Position numbers and translations under genes: made by a program. DNA of 64,000 bases from Lepidonotus clava (Eukaryota > Annelida > Polychaeta > Phyllodocida > Polynoidae). Below are positions 11,801 through 57,700 of the stretch, piece after piece; position 1 is the first letter of the stretch; the number at the start of each line of letters is the position of its first letter. The stretch spans positions 26,539,075 through 26,603,074 of the forward strand of contig OW387145.1 of NCBI GenBank assembly GCA_936440205.1. The letters are read 5' to 3'. The notes under the pieces were generated by a model. The model was given only the letters and a program-made list of their open reading frames with translations. It did no database searches and was not told where the DNA came from.

Positions 11801-14800
11801 AACCACGTACAAATAGTAAAAAATATGCGTTCGAGTTTATGATAATTAAACTTCAAAATAACAGTTGAACAGTTGACAATTTCTGTATATTCCTACCCGT
11901 AACACTTCGTGGTTTTTTTGCAATCAAAGAATGCGCCTCATATCAAATGCAGCACGCTTTTGTTATGACATTGCTTTCTCGGCTAAATCAATACCACACG
12001 TGACTATAAACAATCCTAACAAGGAAAACAGAAGAGATCAAGTACACTTTCACTAACATTTATTGGTATTTTTTGACACTTACATGTACAACCTGGAGTT
12101 GGCCTGATAAAGAACTGACTGGCAGTGTAACAATTATTTAAGAGGTACAAGGGGCTCGACTCTGGCAGCAATTACACAAAACTGCCTGATCTTGCCCACA
12201 TTTTCGTTTGGTGATTATCGCCTGAAGTCACCAACAGTTTGTAAGCTGGCAATGGTTTGCGTGTCTTGCACGTCAACGTTATAACAACCTCAGATGGCGT
12301 GGTCCCCAGTATTGACCAACTCGTCAGGAATGACTAAGGAGGTTTCTTTTGTAATAAAGGAGGTACAAGATGGAGACATCTTGCCATTCCCTATTTCAGT
12401 AGACCAGCCTTTGGGTGTCTAATAGATACCACCATGTTGTTTGCCACCTGGGAAAAGCATTTATTAGAATTGCTAACTGCAATCCGTGGAAGTCTTATTC
12501 CGTCTACAAACTAAAAATCCATTGTACAAGAAGGTATATGTTTACAGGTTATGGGAATATAAATATAGCTGTTATCATCTAAAAAGAAGACTTGACGAAT
12601 AGCAATAAATAGTTGACATTTTCCCTATATACCCAACCCAACGCTAGTACTTGTTTCCCAATGTTCGTTACAAATATAAAGGGGATGAATAAAATTATGC
12701 AATTTCTATTTTCTGTATTTTCCCTAAAAGTCTGTCTTTTTTTTTTACATTGCTTGTGCTTTTGAATACATTGGTTAAAACCAAAAAGGTGTGGAATGTG
12801 TGTTGCATTAGACATTCACAACAAAGCAGTCATAAAGAAATGATTCATGGAAAGACCAATGCTGTCAATTGAAATGGACCACTTTTTATATGCAATATTT
12901 TTTCTTAACTATGCGTACTTACATTTTTTGATTAACATTTGGAATTTGGACCTGGCAGATTCATAAATTGACTAGTTGTTATATTCATATCATACTTTAC
13001 TTATTTGTTCATATAACTCATTACTGATCTAGGTACGGATGCACAAACAGATTAACCATGTGGGATTTTCCTCGCACTGATGTACAGCAGCTTCAGCATC
13101 CTTTTCTTAGGGAAATTTGTATCAAATGTTCAGTCTCAGACAATTTTACCCATGTATTACTGGCAAGGCTATGCCATTTAAACTTGATTTACTGACTAGA
13201 CTAAGATCAATAACTTGTCATTCTGGTCCTCCACAACGTCTTATAGGAACACTAACAGCACCTATTTCCCTCTGGTGGACAGTTTGTGAACCAATCACAC
13301 CCATCACACACTTCATCAAAACCAAATTCACAGGCAAGAAAGATATCCCATTATACAGTCAAATAAAAGACAGACAAATAATATTCAGACAAACTGTTAT
13401 CCATACGATGTGTAAGTTGGCATTAAACCGTCAACAAATAACAGGGGAGGTGACACAAGTTCAGGCAGGAAATACTTGATACAATAACCGATGCGATTGC
13501 ATATTCATCAATGATAATGTTGCCAGGGAAAACCATGCCTTTATCATTATTAGGTATGTTAAGGGTACATGCATACTCTTGCACAATTACCTGTTGAACG
13601 TTTATTGAAATAAACCTAGCGACCGTTATGTTTTATCCTTCAGTTTCCCTGATCACATAATGAAATGCTAGAAAACGTCTATGCTATAACAAGACTCACC
13701 ATTCGAGCTAAGTACATTTCAATGGTTCTCCATTACGCCACTCTCTCTATTGGTGTCAGAAGGACTCACATCGTAAAGATGTTTACCATTTTATGATTAA
13801 CTTCAATCTTTCTTTTCTAATTATCATACTGAAGGGTTCTTCGGCCTGAAGTGGCATCAGTGGAAATGCAATATCAGGTAAATATATTCACGTATAAAGC
13901 TAAAAATAAGTTTTTGTTTCTTTTTACAAATGCAAATGGTGCCTTTTTCTCACAGCAGACATGGCTTATGTAATGTACAGCAAGCTATATGTAGATACCT
14001 TTATATAGAGCGGTACAGAATTGGTTCTACTTTACAATCCAATCTCTATCGGGGGAGGGGGAGGGTTATCCTGGGAAACAACGTGTAAAAAAGTATTCAA
14101 CAACCATTGGGTCCTTACCAAAACGCACACAAGTTCAGTCCTTAATATATGCAAACTGACTGATGCGTCCCAACAGTTTTGACAAATTGGGACTTACTTG
14201 GGAACAAAATTAACTGAACAACCTGTCCCATGACACTAGAAAATACATGTCTGTGTTCTTCCTTTCTTTTCACGCCTATTTATCATACAATTGTACACGT
14301 CACACCACGTAGTAAGTCTTAAACATGTTGGACATTGAAAGTAGTGATAACACTATAATCATAAAGTAGGAAAGTCTGCCAATAAATATATACGTGTATA
14401 ATATCATATGAACATGTCATAAGCCAGATTTGTCCATAATCGGAGAATGACTTATGAATTATTCGGGTAGATGCTGAAACTTGTGACCATCTTAGAAGGG
14501 GTAATTGTATGTTATTGTACTACTAGAAAGGCAATGCTTTTGGCACTGTGTAAACATTCTCTTTCCATGTGCTACCACCACCTCCTCCCAAGTCTTTTTG
14601 TTCATGCCTGTTTCGTTTCAAACAAGGACAAATCTCATTGAGTTTCGATGCGGCCGTGAAACGGTTTGAGTTAACTCATATTGCTCGGGAATACGTGTCT
14701 GCAGCTGTTGAATATTGGGAGGGTATACTGTAAGAATATTTTGGAACAGAGGTGAAACACAAATATTGTTCATTAATAAAACTTTTGTACAAAAAAGAAA

Positions 14801-17800
14801 GAGGATGAACTGAAACTTCCAAACTGCCACTCCCTGAATATAATTCAAATTACAAAAATAATAATGCCATTCTTAAAATTCACAAAAATAAACCTACGAA
14901 TACAGGTATGAACTATTGAAAACCGAACTTCATTTAATTACCTAATCATTCGCACACAGAAACTGGGTGGAAGGTTGGCACCAGTCCTACAATAAACTGG
15001 ATCGGCGCAGTAAATACATGACGGTATTTCCAATGCTGAACTTGATGAACTAGGACTAGGCCATCTCTGACTTATCCTGGCACCAAACGACACAACACGT
15101 GTATAAGATAGGCATACGTTGTCTAATAGATTTGATTCCCTGTCATAAGGCATACGCTTGTTCACACATGCCTTTACGATTTGGAGAAAGCTGATGTACG
15201 TAGTAAATTTAGAATTAATAGAAACTAAAAACGTATGTATCATGATTTATACGTCCAGCAGAGTGATACCATTGCATGATCACAGAAAGATTAACAAACG
15301 TTATTATGCAATTTCATATGATCTACTGCTGTCTGTTAAGCTTTTCAAGTCCCACTAAGGTGAACTATTTATATTTGTTATGCATGATTTAGCGTGTATA
15401 AATTTAAAGTTAGAGTACAGAAATTCACATAAGAAGTCCTCTTTTTGCCAAATAAGACTCTTATTTCTCGCTCATCATTTTGTGATTTGAGAAAATGCGA
15501 AAGATGTAAAGTAGATGGAAATACAAATGTGGTTTTCACTGATCAATATATCCAAACATGTAAATATTCTAAACGTTAAGTATTATGACTTTAGCTCTTC
15601 TAATTACTCGTACATGACCGTCATTGGCACAACACTCGATGTTATATGGGGTAAGGTGACAGGGGTACTATAGAATCTGGTTTAGAAGTTTCTAGGACCT
15701 AATTTATGCAATGTATGAGATTCAGTCTGTATAAACCTAATCGCCTTAGATTAGAATTGAGCAGCAAGCTCATATTGTGTTGCATTATGTTATAATAACA
15801 TGTGGCATGTTATAGTAACATTTGGCACCAATGCCGCCAATCGGCATACATAAAGTCTAGTCGGGTAGTTAGTTAAATGGATATAAACTTTGACTCTTTG
15901 TTTTTAACTAGACTTATGCTTTCCCTCATTTGTAGCAGAGACCTTTTTGAGTTCGTCACCGTCTACCTTACGTCGGTGGTCTGATTTTCATGATAGGTAA
16001 TCTACACAATGCCTCATCAAAACAGTTATATAATTAAAAACAATCGATGAATTACAAGGTTGTTCTGACGTTTCTCTCTCGTGAAGAACTACACCAACTT
16101 GGATTGGTTCTACCAAGGCCATTGACCTCTCGTTGGCAGTTCCCTTTAAGCAGTTTCTTATTTACAATACTGTTACAATATGACGACAGCCTAAGAAATT
16201 GTAAGTACTATTGACTGAACGGTCATCATTCAGACAAGCTTTCTAATGTGTATACAGGACAGCATGGGCATATGTATAAGCAGAGCATGTGCATATGTAC
16301 AACTGACACACACAGTCCGTGGTATGTGCAACTGGTCCAAAGCTTAGACATAAGACAGCAGCTAGGTATTGTTATTTTTGACAGTGCTAATACAGAACGC
16401 GCATAATTAATTCAGGAAATACCGTTTGATGCAACTGACTTTTGTTCAAGCTACGGGATTTGCTTCTCAGCAATGATGCTATAAGAATATTCAAGCAGTT
16501 CGTTATTGGCTTCTTACTAGTATCAAGATCTCTCGCTGTGGAAGTTGTCGGACGGTCAATGCCCCTATAAAATGCCCCCAATTAAATAACATGATACATA
16601 TGCCTCTCCATCAAATACATGTGCACATGCAGACACTGTATTTACATCCAAATGTCACGAGCAATCAATACAAAGCACGAGAAATACTATCGATATAAAG
16701 GGGGAAAAACTTCTCTCAGCACCAATGATGATCTTTGAATCACATAAAAACAATGTCCCACATAAACACATAATATATGTATATACGGTCATACAAGTAG
16801 TAACCAGTGACACTCCAGTCGTAGACGTTTGTTTCCCAAGTAGAACAATGACGATGAGAACTCTGATGTTGTGGTCAATAATGCATCCATGTTATCAGGT
16901 ATACGTCTGCCAACGTTACACACAATCCCACATACTAATTATAATAATAATAGTGTACCAGGAATGGTTTCCTCATTTCCTGATTATGATTATTGTTTAA
17001 AGATTAACAACATCAACAATGAAAATATATCCCATCGTTCTCTTTGGGCAGGACCTATGAATCGGCATCGGGAAAGGGGGGGGGGGGAGTACGATTTGCC
17101 AACTGTATAGTATAATAATTATTAAATCAGTGATCCCCAGTCTGCATTTAACACCATTTACATATGTTTTGGTGCTGCTGCCAATAGTGCAGATCGATCA
17201 CTGCGCGAACACCCTTCACTGTTATCGTTATAATAAAAAAGGGAAAATAACAAGAAAACAATGGGGTAAGGGATGGACACCTTTTCTTTTCTTAAGCTAT
17301 GGGCAATTTCACTATTTCAGGACATATACCTTTTTATATTCCTTTCCAGTCGTTCTAAAAGCCTCCTATCCACACTGTCATGAAGATTGTGCGACACTAT
17401 GTATAAAAAACAGGAACATATCTGGACATGTAGCATTTGAGGAACTGTCGTAGGAGGAATCGTAGTAGAAGTAGTAGTAGTTGTAGGTACGAAGGTTTTG
17501 GTGTCTAAATAGGAGGTCGTCTTGACACACGGCGGCTGGTAGCTTGATTTGGGGTTCAAGTCATTCGTTGTGACTTGGTCGCAGTTTGAGAATGCAGTCA
17601 TAAATTGGGATTGGGGTCCCACTGAATTAAGGGAAGCAGTCACAACTGAAAGGACAATGTCCTGGATGACTGCAGGGGGGTTTCCGCAACAGGCACAGCC
17701 TTGTTGCCAGGGTTTCTGTCAACAGGCACAGCCTGAGGGTAATTCGTGACAACAAACAATGCACCCATGCATAGTAGGCCATGTGCTGAAATATGCACAT

Positions 17801-18289
17801 GCTCCTAGCTTCCCCTTGTAATTGTGTTTTGCATTTAATCAACCTGATTTTGAAGGATCATTACATAGATCTGTGGTAACCCACTCCCCCAAACACGGTC
17901 ACCACATGCTGACAGCTGTAGTTCTACAGTACCGACACTGGGGCACTCTTTTAACATTCATTTTCTTGGTATGAAACATAAACGACCTGGATGAGAGGCT
18001 TGACGGAGGGAAAGGTAGGGTTGGGTGGGCAGAGTACATTAATATCATATTGTAATCCCACGCGGGCGGACTCTCAAGTCTGAACCTAGCCAACCTGAGA
18101 CGGGATTCTCCAAATCATCCCATCCAATCCAACTGGCCAGTGTCCCTGTATTATATATTGTGTAGCCTTTGACTTCTTTTCCTCATCTTGTCTGTGTAAT
18201 GCAATGCAACACAATGCAATGCTATGCAGGAGACACTGAATTTCATGTAATCCGTGACAACACCAGCCGCCCGTGGACCGGGGCCCTGG
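8830..18289. other. AT-rich flanking DNA, no supported gene
   Basis: This stretch lies between the satellite and the 3' end of the GRK gene. It holds G tracts of 15 (9448-9462) and 19 (9548-9566). A degenerate AGTGGCAGATCGAG-poly(A)-poly(G) stretch at 9407-9462 resembles the GGCGGATCCAGG TIR seen at 53.7 kb. A somewhat GC-richer patch at 11.1-11.7 kb includes CGCATGCGC (11629-11637), an NRF1-like site. A short GTA-type microsatellite lies near 17.46-17.49 kb. Open frames here are short and unlike known proteins. Part of the interval may be GRK 3' UTR, but no polyadenylation signal can be assigned. Confidence 0.6.
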
Positions 18290-18337
18290 TCAGTGGGTGT
18301 CGTTGCCGTCTGTGCTGCCAGGTGGCAGGGTGACTTT
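18290..18337 (-). CDS. Candidate last coding exon of the GRK gene (weak)
   Basis: Exon 15 ends in phase 0 at a GTATGT donor, so a further exon is expected downstream. In a GC-rich patch at 18.25-18.43 kb, a pyrimidine-rich acceptor ending CCTGCAG leads in phase 0 into the 15-residue tail KVTLPPGSTDGNDTH and a TGA. Competing choices are an acceptor near 18425 giving NRDSH and stop, an upstream AG giving a 32-residue tail in the same frame, or read-through of the exon 15 donor giving about 24 extra residues. GRK4/5/6 C-terminal ends are poorly conserved, so homology cannot decide. Confidence 0.25.
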   Translation of the reverse strand, partial: KVTLPPGSTDGNDTH

Positions 18338-18951
18338 CTGCAGGCTGGAGAACGAGGTCGGAATGGCTGCAGCTGGTGGCGCCCCCTACCCAGCGGTCGG
18401 CTCTCAATGCGAATCCCGATTCTGTAGCACAACGATCCAGTAATGTTAAAGCACAAGCAAAATCAAACTCGTCATTAACTGGGATACCATTTTTTTATTC
18501 AGTTACAGGCGTAAGATTTTTTAAGTACAGTAAAATAATTCTTGCGATTATTCTTCTGAATCAAGAAAATATTCTCTTTCCTTTATGTTGATACACTTAC
18601 AATCGGAAAATCATTTTGTGCTCTAGACTTTAATAAATCTATTTTTGAAAACAAGGCATTGTTTTATTCAACAGAAATTGGGTAGATTTTTTTCTTAGCT
18701 TATGTTAAAAATCATTATTTCTAAACAGTGAATAAGAATTGTAAAATTACTATGCAAACTGTACAAGAAAATACGTGCAATAATTACTCACAAGTTTCAC
18801 GTTGTGATAGAGAATTAATCAATCACTTTGCACTTAGGTTAATTTACAGTTAATGGACGCCACTGATAAGGACAGATCAATTAAAGGTTACGAACGAGGG
18901 ACATTGTGAATTAGTAAGAAGACAACAACTTCTACCTACAAAGCAACATAC

Positions 18952-53109
<34,158 letters not shown>

Positions 53110-53120
53110 GGGTGGGTTTT

Positions 53121-53174
53121 AGGGTACTTAATATGGTCAGGGGTCGGATCAGACCCCGAAATTCAAGGTACCCT
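53121..53174 (-). promoter_or_regulatory. Nested hairpin in the GRK 5' leader
   Basis: GGGGTC (53140-53145) pairs with GACCCC (53152-53157) around a 6-base loop. Outer arms AGGGTAC (53121-53127) and GTACCCT (53168-53174) enclose it. The structure lies 12 bases upstream of the start codon and could slow initiation if it is inside the mRNA. Confidence 0.45.
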
Positions 53175-53200
53175 TTCTCTCTGCTGGGTGTGGTGGAAAT

Positions 53201-53270
53201 CCAAGATGGCAGCTCGATTCCGGGAGTCGTAAAACTCGGGCTGTGATTGGCTAAAATTCATAATGACGTC
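53201..53270 (-). promoter_or_regulatory. Likely GRK core promoter: CRE, CCAAT box and YY1-like initiator
   Basis: Read on the gene strand, GACGTCA (53264-53270) is a cAMP-response-element-like site, then GCCAAT (from 53246-53251 inverted ATTGGC) is a CCAAT box, then GCTGCCATCTTGG (53201-53213) matches YY1-type initiators common in TATA-less promoters. The sites lie 90-160 bp upstream of the ATG in CpG-containing DNA. Confidence 0.5.
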
Positions 53271-53728
53271 GCGGATGAGGAAGGCGGGAAGATGGAATTT
53301 GCAGTCATGATGGTCTTATCCATTTCGATGGCACTTCTGATGCATAATAAGTAAGACAAATAGGAAAAACATGATAAATTAATGTTTCAAGTGGACACCT
53401 GCAGGCCATTCATTTCAAAAGACCATTAATTGGGGATTCGGCAGCTGGCTACAGTACGGGGACGGATCCTCCTTGAATTTTACATGAAAAAAAAAAAAAA
53501 AAAAAAAAGTTAGTCTAATAAAAGTAAACATTACTTTGTTAGAAAGGGGGAAAAAAGAAAGAAAGAACAAAAAATGAAAAAAAATAGGGTAGTCGCCTCT
53601 TTTAACCCTTTCTAGACTGATGAGCAAGCATTTTTTCACTTTTGATATTGATTTATGAAAAAGCTAGGAAATGTAGATCTACATTATGAAGTCTATGATT
53701 TATCTATAATTTTGACATGCTTATCACT
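53271..53728. other. Upstream flank of the GRK gene, low-complexity tracts
   Basis: A/T-rich DNA with a long A tract near 53487-53508 and an AAAG-type tract near 53550-53586. No gene is seen. Confidence 0.55.
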
Positions 53729-53896
53729 GGCGGATCCAGGATTTTGAAAGGAGGGGGGGGGGCGCTACTTGGAATTTTTTTTTATCCAGGTTGAATCTCT
53801 TCTCACGCAGTAGGGGCAAGAAAGTAGAATAGTTTTTGCGCATTTTATAATTTAGATCTACGCATTTTTATGAACGCATTTTTTCGAAAGTAGAAT

Positions 53897-55364
53897 AGAG
53901 GTCCGGTGTTTTCGCGCATCAGTCACTAGGGTAAAACAAGGTTGTATCGCGCATAGTGCTACATCGCGGATTTTTTCTTTATTGCCCTTAGGTACAGAAA
54001 ATATCATTATGTAACAAAAAAAAGAATAAATAATAGTTAGAATCTGCCGTTATGTTCCCACTAATCAATGATATCACTTTGTAATCTCTATAGATGATTA
54101 GTAAAGACAAAAAATGTATTTTTTGAAATGCAGGGTGCGCGATACAAGCCCTAAAATACTATTTATATGAAAATTGAATCACATCTTATAAAATGTTATG
54201 AGGTATCCTATCATCACTGGCCGCCTACACTCTCAAACAAAGCATATACGTGATATTTATTGAAAGCAAAGGTGTATATGGACCTTGAGTTCGCATATAC
54301 CAATTTTGAGGAATATAATGTTTTTTTTCCCTTTGTTTCATGTCTATTTTATATATACTGCGTGATATTATGCATAATATATGCGCGATATTAGCCTGAC
54401 ATGCGTGATATTAATCCCCAAAATAGATTTATTATATTTTTACCTCCTATCCATAAAGGGTTAAAAGAATAAACTGTTAAATACCCCCGGCAGATATGCC
54501 TTATATAGTTCTATATGAAAAATTAAAATTGGAGATCATCCCCGTTGAAAGGAATAGATAAAACTAAATTTCGGCTGCATTTTAGGTGTAAAATGGGTAA
54601 AATATTCAATTATTAAAAAATATCATCAACGGAGCATCTGAAAAGGATTGTCTACAGGTATTTGTTAAGCAAAATGACTTTCTACTTTCATATGACTTAT
54701 AACATGCGTAGTTGTAATTTTTATGCCATGTTGCCTAAAATTAATCTGACAGATCAGATCACATTTTTTGGGTAAAGAAAACGCATATTTATGCATTTTT
54801 CATTTTTAACATGATTATAAATTCCCTTGAATAAAAGGTAAAACACGGTAGCATAAAATCATGGGCCATAATATTTTTAGAAAATTGTCTGTACAGTAAT
54901 ATGAACGGTTTTCTTTTTTTAATTTTTGTATTATTTTATGAATTTTTAAGAGAAAATTTGAAAATTTGGGGAAAATTTGCCCTAAAATGCGCGAAAACTA
55001 ACAACTGCCATGTTTTTTGTATTTAGTTTTCACGCATGTGCCCATCTTAGAAACTATGCAAAAATATTTAAGTATCTGACATTAAAATGATAGTATATCA
55101 CCATAAACTAATGGTCGACAAATTTAGAGCATTTCCTGATTCTCATGCCTATTTGGCAATAACAGTGCATCATTATACTTATTTTTGCCTCTAAAACACA
55201 CAATTTTCGAAGTATCATCATGATTTTTTTACCTCTGATCCCTCTTGATGTCCCTATGAACATAAGAACAAAACAACGTTTGTGTGTCAGGTTAACAAAA
55301 AATGCGTTCATAAAAATGCGTAAAATGCGCGAAAACTAGAGATGCGCGAAAACTGGCACCTCTA
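53897..55364. mobile_element. R2-related TIR element, 1.47 kb
   Basis: The left end TAGAGGTCCGGTGTTTTCGCGCATC matches the inverted right end TAGAGGTGCCAGTTTTCGCGCATC (55341-55364). Inside, ATGCGCGAAAACTAACAAC and GTTTTCACGCATG match the copies at 37.4 and 60.2 kb. The right terminus has two tandem ATGCGCGAAAACT words. There is no coding frame. Confidence 0.6.
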
Positions 55365-55740
55365 CGTCTATTTCTTAAAAGGTTGAAATTATATTTTGCA
55401 GAATTTTACGAGATATCATAATATGAATCATTGTGTATACAATCAAACAAAGCTTGAAAGGTTTTCATTGAAAATTATAGTGTGTATGGACATTGAGCGT
55501 ACGTAAAACAACATTTTTTGTAAGAATTTCAATTTTAGCTTTATTTTACTTGTATTTTAAGTATGATACATGATATTAGGATTGATAGATGCGCGATATT
55601 AGCCTGACATGCGTGATATAAGACCAATAATTAGAATATCAAATCATGTGTCCCTTATCAACAAGGGCTAAGAGCAGAAACAAAAAATGTATATCAATAG
55701 GTACACTTCATATAGTCCTATAACATGAAAAAAAAGCGGG
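54220..55740. repeat. Diverged direct duplication carrying GCGCGATATTAGCCTGACATGCG
   Basis: 54220-54540 and about 55430-55740 share, in the same order, CAAACAAAGC, TGTATATGGACATTGAG-type and TGCGCGATATTAGCCTGACATGCGTGATAT segments, then TCCATAAAGGG/TCAACAAGGGC and ATATAGTTCTAT/ATATAGTCCTAT. The copies are about 1.2 kb apart and considerably diverged. Confidence 0.6.
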
Positions 55741-56754
55741 AATTCATATTGCAAAAACTGAAAAATTACAAAGAAAAGTTTGATCAAATTATATATAATG
55801 CGCGATATACCCCCATTTTACCCTATAGTTTTCGCGCATTTTATGCATTTTTATGAACGCATCTTTTTAAAGTAACATAAAATCCGTAACTACCCGCTGA
55901 GACACATCAGGGTGTTGTGGTTGAATGAATTTGAGTATTTTTTTTATATGATGATTTGGGAATAGATCTATTTAGAGTCTAAGTATTTTTGCAGCAAAAA
56001 ATGTAGAGATGTCTCTTTTTAATGGAAAACTGTCGGGTTCTTTAAAAAAATATCATAGTTTCTCAAATAATGAATAGAAATAAATGTTTTTAATAAAAAG
56101 ATAAAAAAAACAACAACAAAAACTGGCCCAGTATATTACATAATTATGTTAGTTTGAGGTGCATGTGCCGTCATATGAATATCAGAATTATTTTTTTAAT
56201 GTATTCTACAGGGATGTACACAAGTCGGTAGGCCTATTAATGAAAAAATCTGGAACCCCAGAAAAAACAATGAAATGTTCATAAAATGCTACAAAACGTT
56301 ATGTAGGAAATTCATTTTGGAATTTTTGTTTGAGGCGATGATCCGAAAAATATCTGAAATCAGACAAAAATCTGAAAACTTAGAGTCTACAACCCTGATA
56401 GACCCCAGCGTGAAAACTAGAGTTGAGGAGCCAGTTTTGACACGTCTCTAGTTTTGACGCACTTGACTCATTTCAGTGGATTCATTTTTTTATACATGTC
56501 TTATTGGTTCAATGGTACTTTTTTATTCAAGGGGACGTTAAGATTGAGTAACTGAGCAAATTTAGTGGTGATTCATCAAATATTGAGCATTTTAGGGGCA
56601 AAAATAGGATTTAGGGTACCGGTATTTGATAAAATGTCAAATCCTTATAAATTGACGTTTTCTGAATTTAAGAGTGGGATTCCAATTTTGTTAATAAAGA
56701 AAAAACTTAAACATACAAAATTTCCTGGATCTTAGTTTAAAGTCAGGGGCCTTG

Positions 56755-56870
56755 CCCCCCCCCCCCCCCCCCCTCCAAAAAAAAAAGAAAAAGAAAGAAA
56801 GAGGAGGAGGAGGAAAGAGAAAGGAAAAGAAAAGAAAAGGAGGAGGACAGAGAAAGGAAGAAGAGGGGAG
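56755..56870. repeat. C tract of 19 followed by a polypurine tract
   Basis: Nineteen C residues at 56755-56773 run into A/G-only DNA (AAAGAAAGAGGAGGAGG) to about 56870, which can form triplex or quadruplex structures. Confidence 0.85.
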
Positions 56871-57255
56871 TGGGGGACCTTTGAGGACTGGTGGGCCTTG
56901 AACAGGTGTGTCAGAGGGAAGTGGGGGGCGGGGCGTACTCTTAGGGCTCGGGGGCCTTGAACAGGTGTTTACGAGGGAAGGGGGGGGGGGGCAACCTCTC
57001 TGAGGGCTGGTGGGTCTTGAACAGGTATGTCTGAGGGATGGGGGGCCGACCTCTGAGGGCTGGTGGGCCTTGAAAATGTATGTCTGAGGGGAGGGGGGCC
57101 GACCTCTGAGGGCTGGTGGCCCTTAAACAGGTGTGTTTTGAGGGGAGGGGGCCGAGCTCTGAGGGCTCGTGGGCCTTGAACAAGTGTGTCTGAGGGGAGG
57201 TGGGCCGACCTCTGAGGGCTGGTGGGCCTTGAACAGGTGTGTCAGAGAGAAGGGT
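56870..57255. repeat. Minisatellite 1, about 54-60-bp unit, 7 copies
   Basis: The unit core GAGGGCTGGTGGGCCTTGAACAGGTGTGTC followed by a G-rich run recurs about seven times. Frames on either strand are products of the repeat. Confidence 0.85.
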
Positions 57256-57261
57256 CTTAGG

Positions 57262-57700
57262 GCCCCCCTGGCCTCTGGCCTCTCTAGTCGACCCTCACCC
57301 TCCTCCCATAACCTCAGGCCCTCCCTGGCCTCTCTAGTCGACCCTCACCCTCCTCCCATAACCTCAGGCCCCCCTGGCCTCTCTAGTCGACCCTCACCCT
57401 CCTCCCATAACCTCAGAGCCCCCTGACCTCTCAGGTCGATCCTTACCCTACACCCATAACCTCAGGCCCCCTGGCCTCTCTAATTGACCCTCACCCTCCT
57501 CCTTTAACCTCAGGCCCCCCTAGCCTCTCTAGTCGACCATCACCCTCCTCCAGTAACCTCAGAGCCCCCTGACCTCTCAGGTTGATCATTACCTTACACC
57601 CATAACCTCAGGCCCCCCCGGCCTCTCAGGTCGACCCTTACCCTCCTCCCATAACCTCAGGATCCCCTGGCCTCTCTAGTCGACCCTCACCCTCCTCCTT
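57262..57700. repeat. Minisatellite 2, about 48-bp unit, 9 copies
   Basis: The unit GGCCTCTCTAGTCGACCCTC, then ACCCTCCTCCCATAACCTCA, recurs about nine times with point changes. TCTCAGGTCGATCC variants alternate irregularly. Confidence 0.87.

Noticed and set aside
17317-17643. Threonine-rich minus-strand frame of 108 codons
   Set aside because: The Thr run is translated GTA/CTA-type microsatellite, with no signal peptide or homology.
56941-57426. Proline-rich frames over the minisatellites
   Set aside because: They simply translate the tandem repeats.
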